From: Paenibacillus alvei
GTDB taxonomy: Bacteria > Bacillota > Bacilli > Paenibacillales > NBRC-103111
DNA length: 44,391 bases
Direction of reading: 5' to 3'
NCBI GenBank assembly: GCA_945881905.1
Contig: CAMCVV010000017.1
Location: forward strand, 1-44,391
Shown here: positions 1 to 7,428 of the stretch, piece after piece
Position numbering within the stretch: the first letter of the stretch is position 1
Layout: each line of letters starts with the position of its first letter
The notes under the pieces: generated by a model
What the model was told of the DNA's origin: nothing
The model's database searches: none
Seen by the model: the letters and a program-made list of their open reading frames with translations, nothing else
Translations under genes and position numbers: made by a program

Positions 1-66
1 TTGGTCAAGTGGTTAAGACACCTCCCTTTCACGGAGGTAACAGGGGTTCGAGTCCCCTACGGGTCA
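1..66 (+). tRNA. tRNA-Glu (UUC), 5' truncated by window edge
   Basis: The D-loop, anticodon loop CTTTCAC (anticodon TTC), T arm with GGTTCGAGTCC and the 3' acceptor strand ACGGGTC plus discriminator A are visible. The first six or so acceptor bases lie outside the window. No CCA is encoded. It is the first visible member of a ten-gene tRNA cluster of the kind that often follows an rRNA operon in Bacillales; the rRNA, if present, would be upstream. Confidence 0.93.
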
Positions 67-76
67 GATGAATTAT

Positions 77-149
77 GGAGGCTTAGCTCAGCTGGGAGAG
101 CATCTGCCTTACAAGCAGAGGGTCGGCGGTTCGATCCCGTCAGCCTCCA
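77..149 (+). tRNA. tRNA-Val (UAC)
   Basis: Acceptor GGAGGCT pairs with AGCCTCC. The anticodon stem CTGC/GCAG encloses a loop with anticodon TAC. The T arm contains GGTTCGATCCC. CCA is not encoded. Confidence 0.95.
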
Positions 150-195
150 TATTATACCTCTATACCTTTATACTTCTTAATATTATTATTACAGT

Positions 196-268
<73 letters not shown>

Positions 269-278
269 TGCGCGTTAA

Positions 279-350
279 TGGGGATTGGCCAAGCGGTAAG
301 GCAACGGACTTTGACTCCGTCATGCCTAGGTTCGAATCCTAGATCCCCAG
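279..350 (+). tRNA. tRNA-Gln (UUG)
   Basis: Acceptor TGGGGAT pairs with ATCCCCA and the discriminator is G. Anticodon loop CTTTGAC gives TTG. The T arm contains GGTTCGAATCC. The U1-A72 acceptor end is typical of tRNA-Gln. No encoded CCA. Confidence 0.94.
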
Positions 351-361
351 CTTTATATGAT

Positions 362-434
362 GAGACATTAGCTCAGTTGGTAGAGCACCTGACTTTTAAT
401 CAGGGTGTCGTAGGTTCGAATCCTACATGTCTCA
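362..434 (+). tRNA. tRNA-Lys (UUU)
   Basis: Acceptor GAGACAT pairs with ATGTCTC. Anticodon stem CTGA/TCAG with loop CTTTTAA, anticodon TTT. T loop TTCGAAT. No encoded CCA. Confidence 0.95.
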
Positions 435-455
435 CTTTTGTTTATTTTTAAATGA

Positions 456-535
456 GCGCGTATGGCGGAATTGGCAGACGCACTAGACTTAGGATCTAGC
501 GGGTAACCGTGGGGGTTCAAGTCCCTCTACGCGCA
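456..535 (+). tRNA. tRNA-Leu (UAG)
   Basis: Acceptor GCGCGTA pairs with TACGCGC. Anticodon loop CTTAGGA gives TAG. A long variable arm around GCGGGTAACCGT marks a class II tRNA, as expected for Leu. No encoded CCA. Confidence 0.94.
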
Positions 536-541
536 TCAGAT

Positions 542-616
542 GCGGAAGTGGCTCAGTGGTAGAGCATCGCCTTGCCAAGGCGAGGGTCGCGGGTTCGAAC
601 CCCGTCTTCCGCTCCA
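542..616 (+). tRNA. tRNA-Gly (GCC), CCA encoded
   Basis: Acceptor GCGGAAG pairs with CTTCCGC, followed by discriminator T and an encoded CCA at 614-616. Anticodon loop TTGCCAA gives GCC. It is one of only two genes in the cluster with a genomic CCA end. Confidence 0.95.
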
Positions 617-637
617 ACATGAAGTATAATTGTATAT

Positions 638-714
638 GCGCCCTTAGCTCAGCTGGATAGAGTATTTGACTACGAATCAAAAGGTCGGGAGTTCGAATCT
701 CTCAGGGCGCGCCA
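638..714 (+). tRNA. tRNA-Arg (ACG), CCA encoded
   Basis: Acceptor GCGCCCT pairs with AGGGCGC, then discriminator G and encoded CCA at 712-714. Anticodon stem TTTGA/TCAAA with loop CTACGAA, anticodon ACG. In bacteria the A of this anticodon is normally deaminated to inosine by TadA so that CGU, CGC and CGA are read. Confidence 0.95.
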
Positions 715-744
715 TATGTAAGACCTGTCAATCAATTGAATAAA

Positions 745-818
745 CGGGACGTAGCTCAGCTTGGTAGAGCACCTGCTTTGGGAGCAGGGGGTCGCATGTT
801 CAAATCGTGTCGTCCCGA
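745..818 (+). tRNA. tRNA-Pro (UGG)
   Basis: Acceptor CGGGACG pairs with CGTCCCG, discriminator A. Anticodon loop TTTGGGA gives TGG. The C1-G72 first pair is usual for bacterial tRNA-Pro. No encoded CCA. Confidence 0.95.
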
Positions 819-879
819 TCAGTTATATTTGAGAAGCATGTTCCACGTGTGAAATAAAGCCACCGCGTAAGTATATTGT

Positions 880-950
880 GCGGGTGTAGTTCAATGGTAG
901 AACTTCAGCCTTCCAAGCTGATAGCGTGGGTTCGATTCCCATCACCCGCT
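880..950 (+). tRNA. tRNA-Gly (UCC)
   Basis: Acceptor GCGGGTG pairs with CACCCGC, discriminator T. Anticodon loop CTTCCAA gives TCC. Last gene of the cluster; a hairpin with a T run follows about 60 bases later. Confidence 0.95.
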
Positions 951-1013
951 TATGATTAAATAGGTTACACCATTTATTTCAGATAGAATATATATGATTA
1001 ATGGTTAAAAATT

Positions 1014-1046
1014 CTTTGCTCAGATGAGCCGAAGTTTTTTTGTTTT
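1014..1046 (+). terminator. probable terminator of the tRNA cluster
   Basis: A short stem, CTT..GCTC / GAGC..AAG with loop AGAT and mismatched middle, is followed by seven T at 1035-1041. The stem is imperfect, so this is a moderate call; its position just after the last tRNA favours it. Confidence 0.5.
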
Positions 1047-1312
1047 ATCTACATTTAGGAGCAGTTGTACCTAGAATTCTGTTCAACACTCTAACCCGTT
1101 TACAATACAGAATGTTTGATCACAGAGGAATACGCATTATATATCGTTGGCTATAAATGAGGATATGAATGGATTGTCTCATTAGTCCATCAATCGGGTC
1201 CTCATACAGGACATCTGGCTAAGTGACTTGCGGATACCATACATTCTATTTGTAGATTGAATGCTTATTTGATTATTATATGTATCATTTATTTAGAATG
1301 TGTTAATATAAT
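1047..1312. other. non-coding gap between tRNA cluster and ppc, with a possible switching hairpin
   Basis: No start codon with a ribosome binding site and reasonable frame is seen on either strand. A nested hairpin is visible: outer arms ATGAGGA (1157-1163) and TCCTCAT (1199-1205), inner arms ATGGA (1169-1173) and TCCAT (1186-1190). The right outer arm can instead form GTCCT/AGGAC (1198-1212), so the two structures exclude each other. Whether this is transcribed is unknown; the recognisable ppc promoter lies downstream of it. Confidence 0.3.
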
Positions 1313-1342
1313 TTGAAAGGTTTTTAGCACTTATGGTAATAT
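1313..1342 (+). promoter_or_regulatory. candidate sigma-A promoter of ppc
   Basis: TTGAAA (1313-1318) and TAATAT (1337-1342) are separated by 18 bases. The predicted start near 1349 leaves a leader of about 30 bases before the ppc start, with GAGGTG as ribosome binding site just upstream of ATG 1382. Confidence 0.55.
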
Positions 1343-1381
1343 GCGACTTTTGACCATGCTAATTATGGAAGAGGTGAATAT

Positions 1382-4168
1382 ATGCTTGAAGTAACGAATG
1401 TTTCTCAAAAACAATCCAGCCACCATTTACTAAGAAGAGATGTACGATTCTTAGGTGAAATATTGGGTCAGGTTCTATTACATGAAGGGGGTAAAGAACT
1501 TTTAGATATTGTTGAAAAAATAAGGGAAATGAGTAAATCACTAAGACTTGAATTTAATTCAGATGTTTACGTTGAATTTAAACAAATCATCAAAAACTTA
1601 TCTCCTGCGATTCGACATCAAGTCATTAGAGCATTTGCTATATATTTTCAATTGGTTAATATTGCTGAACAAAATCATCGGATTCGTAGAAAAAAAGACT
1701 ATGATCGAGTTTCAGGTGAAACAGTTCAAGCTGGTTCTATAGAAAGTGCTATACAGCAATTACAATCGAACCATTGTTCATATGAAGAAGTAAAACAGTT
1801 ACTAAGTCGTATTTCATTAGAACTCGTGATGACAGCTCATCCAACAGAAGCTACAAGAAGAGCTGTTTTAGATATTCACCAACGCATTTCAAATGATGTG
1901 ATGAATTTAGATAATCCGCTTCATTCTCAAAGTGAGCGTAAAACGCTAAACAACAAATTACTCGGGGAAGTATTAAATCTTTGGCAAACCGATGAATTGC
2001 GAGATCGAAAGCCCACAGTAATTGATGAAGTCAAAAATGGGTTATACTATTTCGATGAAACTTTCTATGATGTACTACCTGAAATATATTATGAACTTGA
2101 AAGATGTTTGAACACATATTTCCCTAATGAGAGCTGGCATGTCCCTTCATTCCTCAAATTTGGTTCTTGGATAGGTGGAGATCGCGATGGAAATCCATCT
2201 GTTACTTCAAAAGTAACATGGGAGACATTAGTACTTCAGCGAGAAATGATCTTAAAAAAATATGAAAAGAGTCTCAAAAATTTAATCGATCAAATGAGTT
2301 TCAGTAGCAGTATCGTTAAGGTCAGTGATGATTTACTTCAATCGATTGAAGAGGATCGGAGATGTTTAGGTCATCATTCAGATGTTTGGCGAAACGAACA
2401 AGAACCTTATCGAATTAAAGTTAGTTATATGATCGATAAAATCCAACACACGAGAAATGCAAATGCTCCTTCACATCATTCATACGAGCAACCCCAAGAT
2501 TTCATAAATGACCTCAAAATGATAGAAGTGAGTTTGAGAAGTCACAATGCTCATTATGTAGCAGATATCTATATAACTAAACTCATTAGACAAGTTGAAT
2601 TATTTGGATTTCATCTCACAACACTTGATGTACGTCAACATAGCAGGGAACACGAAATGGCGATGGCAGAAATTCTGAAAATGATGAAGATCTGTGATCA
2701 TTATTCGGATTTGTCTGAGTCAGAAAAGGTTGATTTATTAAGCTCTCTCCTTGATGACACACGACCCATTACTTCTTCTTTTTTATCATACTCACCAAAC
2801 ACTCAAGAATGCTTGGATGTGTATAAGCAGATATATAATGCTCAAAAGGTGTTTGGTTCTAAATGTATTCATAGCTATCTGATCAGTATGACACAAGGAG
2901 CAAGTGACATACTAGAAGTGTTGGTTTTTGGGAAAGAAGCAGGGCTGTACCAGAAAACACTCAATGGTAAAGTGATATGTACGTTTCAATCCGTACCCCT
3001 ATTTGAAACGATTGACGATCTTCATGCTGCACCAAAAATAATGGATGATCTCTTGCGTATTCCAGCATACACAGCAAGCTTAGACCCAGAAACGATGTTA
3101 CAAGAGATCATGTTAGGTTATTCAGATAGTAACAAAGATGGCGGAGTATTAACAGCAAATTGGGAATTAAGAGTAGCATTACAAGAGATTACTCATTCTG
3201 CTGATCAACATGGTGTTAAGCTTAAATTCTTCCATGGACGTGGAGGTGCTTTAGGTCGTGGGGGAATGCCACTGAATCGCAGTATTTTAGCTCAGCCGGT
3301 TAATACTTTAGGTGGTGGTATTAAAATTACTGAACAAGGTGAAGTTTTATCATCTCGTTATGCACAGCGAGGTATTGCTTATCGCAGTCTGGAGCAAGCT
3401 ACATATGCACTGATATCTGCATTTTCATTAGCTACAACTAATATTGTAAAACCTGAAGAATCTCAATGGGAATCGATTATGAAAGAAATTTCCGAAAAAG
3501 CTCAAATAAAATATCAAGATTTGATTTTTCGAGACAAAGATTTTTTGGTATTTTTTAAAGAATCAACGCCATTACCTGAAATCGGTGAGTTAAACATAGG
3601 ATCCCGACCATCAAAAAGGAAAAATAGTGACCGATTCGAAGATTTAAGGGCGATACCTTGGGTATTTGCATGGACGCAGAGCAGGTACTTATTACCTGCA
3701 TGGTATGCAGCGGGTACGGGAATACAAAGTTTTTATCAAGACGAGCCACATCATATGGAAATTCTCCAAGAAATGTATAATGAGTGGTCATACTTTCGTT
3801 CTATGATTGACACATTACAAATGGCTCTTGCTAAAGCTGATTTGAACATTGCACGAGAGTATGGAAGAATGGTGAAAGATGCAGATACAGCTCAGCGAAT
3901 ATACCAGGTAATCAAGGACGAATATGTGTTAACGAAATCACTAATTCTCCGCATCACGGGACAACACGAAATATTAGATAATGTTCCTGTCATCCAAGAA
4001 TCAATAAGATTAAGAAACCCGTATGTTGATCCGCTTAGTTATTTGCAAGTCGAATTATTGACTGAGTTGAGAGAGCAACAAGATCAAAATAAAGATGACA
4101 CGAGCTTGTTAAGAGAAGTATTATTAACCATTAATGGGATCGCAGCAGGTTTAAGAAATACTGGATAA
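1382..4168 (+). CDS. ppc: phosphoenolpyruvate carboxylase
   Basis: PEP carboxylase adds bicarbonate to phosphoenolpyruvate to give oxaloacetate, replenishing the TCA cycle in the cytoplasm. The 928-residue product is full length for the bacterial family. Diagnostic motifs are in order: TAHPTEA with catalytic His153, GGDRDGNP near 265-272, QSVPLFET, GYSDSNKDGG at 579-588, FHGRGGALGRGG with His618, and the C-terminal RNTG end that forms the allosteric aspartate/malate site in known enzymes. ATG follows a GAGGTG ribosome binding site. It is monocistronic, between its own promoter and a strong terminator. Bacillus subtilis relies on pyruvate carboxylase instead, so ppc here fits a Paenibacillus-like organism. 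Identity is essentially certain. Confidence 0.98.
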   Translation: MLEVTNVSQKQSSHHLLRRDVRFLGEILGQVLLHEGGKELLDIVEKIREMSKSLRLEFNSDVYVEFKQIIKNLSPAIRHQVIRAFAIYFQLVNIAEQNHRIRRKKDYDRVSGETVQAGSIESAIQQLQSNHCSYEEVKQLLSRISLELVMTAHPTEATRRAVLDIHQRISNDVMNLDNPLHSQSERKTLNNKLLGEVLNLWQTDELRDRKPTVIDEVKNGLYYFDETFYDVLPEIYYELERCLNTYFPNESWHVPSFLKFGSWIGGDRDGNPSVTSKVTWETLVLQREMILKKYEKSLKNLIDQMSFSSSIVKVSDDLLQSIEEDRRCLGHHSDVWRNEQEPYRIKVSYMIDKIQHTRNANAPSHHSYEQPQDFINDLKMIEVSLRSHNAHYVADIYITKLIRQVELFGFHLTTLDVRQHSREHEMAMAEILKMMKICDHYSDLSESEKVDLLSSLLDDTRPITSSFLSYSPNTQECLDVYKQIYNAQKVFGSKCIHSYLISMTQGASDILEVLVFGKEAGLYQKTLNGKVICTFQSVPLFETIDDLHAAPKIMDDLLRIPAYTASLDPETMLQEIMLGYSDSNKDGGVLTANWELRVALQEITHSADQHGVKLKFFHGRGGALGRGGMPLNRSILAQPVNTLGGGIKITEQGEVLSSRYAQRGIAYRSLEQATYALISAFSLATTNIVKPEESQWESIMKEISEKAQIKYQDLIFRDKDFLVFFKESTPLPEIGELNIGSRPSKRKNSDRFEDLRAIPWVFAWTQSRYLLPAWYAAGTGIQSFYQDEPHHMEILQEMYNEWSYFRSMIDTLQMALAKADLNIAREYGRMVKDADTAQRIYQVIKDEYVLTKSLILRITGQHEILDNVPVIQESIRLRNPYVDPLSYLQVELLTELREQQDQNKDDTSLLREVLLTINGIAAGLRNTG

Positions 4169-4194
4169 AATTAGATAAGTATTCGTGAAGCAAT

Positions 4195-4233
4195 GTCGAG
4201 TTTCTGTTTGAATGAGAGTACTCGGCTTTTTTT
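4195..4233 (+). terminator. rho-independent terminator of ppc
   Basis: Arms GTCGAGT (4195-4201) and ACTCGGC (4220-4226) pair over seven bases with one G-U, followed by seven T (4227-4233). Confidence 0.85.
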
Positions 4234-4269
4234 GAAGGCATCAAGTTTACAGAGGTGTATCTCATTATC

Positions 4270-5139
4270 ATGAAAGTTCATCGGATTATATATGTTTTGC
4301 TTATCTTATTTGGCGCTACAAGCTATGGAATATTATCACCGCTCATCAAATCAGCTTATCAACAAGGTTTCGGTAATGAACAAATCACTTCTTTTCAGAT
4401 GACTTTGGGTGCAATTATGGTGTGGATTCTTATCCTATTCCACAAAAAATCCTGGCAAAATCCATTCAAAGGTCCTTGGATTCGATTATCATTCATCGGT
4501 ATTTGTGGTCTTGCAGGCACAACCCTTTTTTTTAATACATGCTTAGTTTATGTAGATGCATCACTTGCGATTATTTTGTTGTTTCAATTTACATGGATTA
4601 CAATTTCTGCAAATTGTATAGCACAAAAAAGGGCTCCTTCCAACAAAGAGATTATTGCTGTTATTCTCATTTTGTTGGGAACATTATTAGCTGTGAATGC
4701 TTTTGAAGTAGATTGGAACCAATTGAGCACCAAAGGAATCGTGTATGGGTTATTATCAGCATGTTCATATAGTTTATTTCTGTTCATGACGGGGAACGTT
4801 GAAACGACACTAACCTCTTTGATGAAAACAGCAGTCATGTTAACAGCTGCGCTACCCGCTGTGTATATTGTATATATGCCGATAACCATAACGCATGAAC
4901 AAATATTCCCTTTACTTATCTGGGGATTAATATTAGGGTTTTTCGGACAAGTAATTCCAACGATCTCATTTAATGCGGCGATCCCCAAATTAGGCAGTTC
5001 TTTTTCTGCAATCCTAGGTTCTGCAGAATTGCCAGTAGCAGTGATCGCTTCGCTTTTTATATTAAGCGAACCTGTACAACTATTGCAGTGGTTAGGAATC
5101 TCAGTCATATTAGTCGGGATCGTGATTTCGGAAAAATAA
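4270..5139 (+). CDS. EamA/DMT-superfamily membrane transporter
   Basis: The 289-residue product is almost entirely hydrophobic, with about ten predicted membrane helices arranged as two five-helix halves, the layout of EamA (drug/metabolite transporter) permeases. The first half has the family's GATSYG..SPL pattern after helix 1; the second half carries an AILGSAELPVAV-type segment and ends in a short cytosolic tail. The substrate cannot be read from sequence. A GTG exists at 4255, but AGAGGTG at 4251-4257 works as the ribosome binding site only for ATG 4270, which I chose. No promoter is obvious in the 36 bases after the ppc terminator. The sigma factor gene follows after 34 bases, so the two may be co-transcribed. 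Confidence 0.85.
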   Translation: MKVHRIIYVLLILFGATSYGILSPLIKSAYQQGFGNEQITSFQMTLGAIMVWILILFHKKSWQNPFKGPWIRLSFIGICGLAGTTLFFNTCLVYVDASLAIILLFQFTWITISANCIAQKRAPSNKEIIAVILILLGTLLAVNAFEVDWNQLSTKGIVYGLLSACSYSLFLFMTGNVETTLTSLMKTAVMLTAALPAVYIVYMPITITHEQIFPLLIWGLILGFFGQVIPTISFNAAIPKLGSSFSAILGSAELPVAVIASLFILSEPVQLLQWLGISVILVGIVISEK

Positions 5140-5173
5140 TATATAAAATGAAACATAGTCGGAGGAGTTTTTC

Positions 5174-5743
5174 GTGAATTTCATCGAAATCAACTTGGCT
5201 AAATTAGCAAGGAAAGGAAACCGCCAAGCGTTTGCAGACTTGGTTGAAATCTATAAAGATAAGATCTATCACCTATGTTTTCGGATGTTGGGAAATCCGC
5301 AAGAAGCTGAAGATGCAGTTCAAGAAACATTTATGCGTGTATATATACACATAGATCGATTTGACGATCATCAGAAGTTTTCTACATGGATTTTTCGTAT
5401 AGCTACGAATCTGTGCATAGATCTTTTGCGTAAACGCAAAATTATTCATTCCTTAGATTTTCATAACAGTGATCAAAATCAAATCGATTATTATTCCATC
5501 TTGCCTAGCAATGAGGTTTCTTTAGAACAACAGATTATTCTTTCTGAAACACAACGGCAAATTCAAAAAGCAATTGATTCTTTACCTGAAAGGTACAAGT
5601 CCATCATAATTCTTAAATATATGGAGGATATGTCTCTGCAAGAAATAGCAGATATTCTTAACTTGACGGTTTCTACTGTAAAAACAAGAGTTCATCGAGG
5701 TAGAGAGTTTTTGCGTAAAAAGTTAATAGCAGATCCTAAATAG
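5174..5743 (+). CDS. sigW: ECF RNA polymerase sigma factor, SigW type
   Basis: The 189-residue protein has the two domains of ECF sigma factors. Region 2 (about 20-92) contains AFADLVEIYKDKIY, EAEDAVQETFMR and FSTWIFRIATN. Region 4 (about 130-185) contains LPERYKSIIILKYMEDMS and a helix-turn-helix EIADILNLTVSTVKTRVHRG. It closely resembles B. subtilis SigW, which directs genes against envelope-active antibiotics and bacteriocins. GTG start follows GGAGGAG at 5161-5167. The next gene encodes its membrane anti-sigma factor, then cdaA-cdaR-glmM-glmS, the Bacillus order. Unlike B. subtilis, 98 bases separate it from rsiW and the only ECF-type promoter I find lies in that spacer. Confidence 0.93.
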   Translation: MNFIEINLAKLARKGNRQAFADLVEIYKDKIYHLCFRMLGNPQEAEDAVQETFMRVYIHIDRFDDHQKFSTWIFRIATNLCIDLLRKRKIIHSLDFHNSDQNQIDYYSILPSNEVSLEQQIILSETQRQIQKAIDSLPERYKSIIILKYMEDMSLQEIADILNLTVSTVKTRVHRGREFLRKKLIADPK

Positions 5744-5771
5744 GTTAACAGGTTTAAACATAATAAGTTTT

Positions 5772-5797
5772 TGAAACATCTACATCTATGAAACGTA
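5772..5797 (+). promoter_or_regulatory. SigW-type ECF promoter between sigW and rsiW
   Basis: TGAAAC (5772-5777), 16 bases, CGTA (5794-5797, continuing TGA). This equals the SigW-class consensus TGAAAC-N16-CGTA. The predicted start near 5804 gives a leader of about 38 bases to rsiW. It would let the sigma factor raise its own anti-sigma factor and possibly genes beyond it. Confidence 0.7.
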
Positions 5798-5841
5798 TGA
5801 TATGTAAATGGATTTAGATAATACAGAAAGGATGGCTTAGT

Positions 5842-6447
5842 ATGGATTGTAAAGAAGCCCTCCCCCTCATACATGAACACTTGGACGGTGATTTAAATAG
5901 TTCTGATACAATAAAACTACACTTGCATCTGTGTGCATGCATGAAATGTAATCAGTTATATAATGATTTAGAACGAACTGATATTTTTATGCGTTCACTT
6001 CATGCAAAACCATTGCATGTGAATTTACAGGGTAGAATTATGAACGCACTTCCGTCGGATGTAAAGCAAAGATACTGGATAGGTTGGATACGAAACCACC
6101 CAGCAGTATCAGTTTTTATTTTGTTTGTATTGATCATGTGTTCAAGTTTTATTTCCATGTGGAATCAAGATCAAGAGCTCATGGTCAAAACAGACGAACT
6201 AGATAAAATAGTTATTGAAGGGCATACAGTCAATATTCCGCTTGACAAAGTTGTTGAAGGAAATATTATTGTTGAGCACGGGAATATAAATGTTGAAGGA
6301 GAAGTACATGGCGATATTGTTGTCATTGACGGAAAAATTATGTTAGCATCAACTGCACAAATTTCTGGTCAAATAATGGAAATAGATAAGATAACACAGT
6401 GGGTGTTTTATAAAATCCGCGAATATTTTAAAGGTCTATTTAAATGA
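5842..6447 (+). CDS. rsiW: anti-sigma-W factor, membrane-bound, with zinc-binding domain
   Basis: This protein should hold SigW inactive at the membrane until regulated proteolysis releases it. The N-terminal ZAS domain shows Cys3 and His29-x3-Cys33-x2-Cys36. One membrane helix spans about 87-107, giving a cytosolic N-terminus. The extracytoplasmic part (about 120-190) has valine/isoleucine-glycine repeats such as VEGEVHGDIVVIDGK and ASTAQISGQIMEI, the beta-strand pattern also found in B. subtilis RsiW and similar to bactofilin folds. Length 201 residues, near the 208 of B. subtilis. ATG is preceded by AAAGGA. In the known system the site-1 protease PrsW cuts the extracellular part; no such gene is in the window. 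Confidence 0.92.
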   Translation: MDCKEALPLIHEHLDGDLNSSDTIKLHLHLCACMKCNQLYNDLERTDIFMRSLHAKPLHVNLQGRIMNALPSDVKQRYWIGWIRNHPAVSVFILFVLIMCSSFISMWNQDQELMVKTDELDKIVIEGHTVNIPLDKVVEGNIIVEHGNINVEGEVHGDIVVIDGKIMLASTAQISGQIMEIDKITQWVFYKIREYFKGLFK

Positions 6448-6495
6448 GCTTGTATAAATATGGTAAAATGTAGGTTAATTTATATAAAACATTCT

Positions 6496-6531
6496 CTATT
6501 CCTTTTTTTATATTTTATTATATAGGAATAG
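6496..6531. repeat. inverted repeat in the rsiW-cdaA spacer
   Basis: CTATTCCT (6496-6503) pairs with AGGAATAG (6524-6531) around a 20-base AT-only loop. No T run follows on the plus strand, so it is not a typical terminator. It lies just upstream of the candidate cdaA promoter and could be an operator or a weak transcript-end structure. Confidence 0.4.
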
Positions 6532-6538
6532 TAGAAAG

Positions 6539-6567
6539 TTGTAGAGTATGTTATGATTTAATATAAA
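6539..6567 (+). promoter_or_regulatory. candidate sigma-A promoter of cdaA-cdaR-glmM
   Basis: TTGTAG (6539-6544), 17 bases, TATAAA (6562-6567). The predicted start near 6574 leaves about 40 bases to ATG 6613. It would allow c-di-AMP synthase expression independent of the sigma factor upstream. Confidence 0.45.
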
Positions 6568-6612
6568 TCGAATGGAACTATATTGGTTAACTTAGGTGAA
6601 GGAGACATCGAC

Positions 6613-7428
6613 ATGGATATTATCAATAGCATATCGATTAAAGACGTCATTGATGTCTTAATCGTCAGCTATGTGATTTATAAACTCATCATATTAGTTC
6701 GTGATACGAGAGCAATCCAACTAATGAAGGGTATTCTTATAGTCGTCTTCGCCTGGGTAATCAGTATTTGGCTTCAGTTAAGCACATTGCAATGGATGGT
6801 TAACCAGATGTTTACATTTGGTTTATTAGCAATCATCATTATTTTTCAGCCAGAGCTTAGAAGAGCATTAGAACAATTAGGACGAGGAAAGTTATTTAAT
6901 CGTTCAACGAATGATGAAAGCAATGATGTCAATCGGCGAATCAGTGAAGTGATAAAAGCAGTTAACTATTTGTCTAAAAGAAAAATCGGTGCATTAATTG
7001 TTTTTGAAAAACAAACAGGATTAACGGATTATATCGAATCTGGAACATCGATAGAAGGAAAGATTAGCTCAGAATTACTCATAAACATATTTATACCTAA
7101 CACACCACTGCATGATGGTGCAGTGATTATTAGACAGGGTCAATTAATGGCAGCGGGATGCTACTTACCATTGTCTGAAAATCCATTTATTAATAAAGAA
7201 CTTGGAACACGGCATAGAGCAGCAATTGGCATGAGCGAGCTATCTGATAGCACGTGTCTTATTGTTTCAGAAGAAACGGGACAAGTCTCTGTTGCATTGC
7301 AAGGACATGTGTTGAGAGATATCCAAGAAGATTTTTTGATTTCTAAATTATTCGAAGAACTTATGCCTAAAGTGAAAGAAAAAGAAAGAAATCCTTTCTT
7401 GAATTGGAGAGGAAGAATGAATGGATAA
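6613..7428 (+). CDS. cdaA: diadenylate cyclase CdaA (c-di-AMP synthase)
   Basis: CdaA joins two ATP into cyclic di-AMP, an essential second messenger for potassium, osmotic and cell-wall homeostasis. The 271-residue protein has three N-terminal membrane helices (about 12-30, 38-56, 64-80) followed by a cytosolic DAC domain. The catalytic DGA motif is at 168-170 (LHDGAVII) and the RHR motif at 200-202 (GTRHRAAIG). ATG 6613 is chosen because GAAGGAG lies eight bases before it and the protein then starts like B. subtilis CdaA (273 residues); an upstream TTG at 6583 has no better site. The gene overlaps cdaR by eight bases, so translation is probably coupled. Confidence 0.96.
   Translation: MDIINSISIKDVIDVLIVSYVIYKLIILVRDTRAIQLMKGILIVVFAWVISIWLQLSTLQWMVNQMFTFGLLAIIIIFQPELRRALEQLGRGKLFNRSTNDESNDVNRRISEVIKAVNYLSKRKIGALIVFEKQTGLTDYIESGTSIEGKISSELLINIFIPNTPLHDGAVIIRQGQLMAAGCYLPLSENPFINKELGTRHRAAIGMSELSDSTCLIVSEETGQVSVALQGHVLRDIQEDFLISKLFEELMPKVKEKERNPFLNWRGRMNG

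Noticed and set aside
4584-5156. 190-codon open frame antisense to the EamA gene
   Set aside because: It mirrors the hydrophobic coding strand, has no ribosome binding site and resembles no family; a shadow frame.
5149-5176. TGAAAC just upstream of sigW as a SigW promoter
   Set aside because: The next CGT is 18 bases away rather than 16, the spacer contains the ribosome binding site, and the transcript would begin inside sigW.
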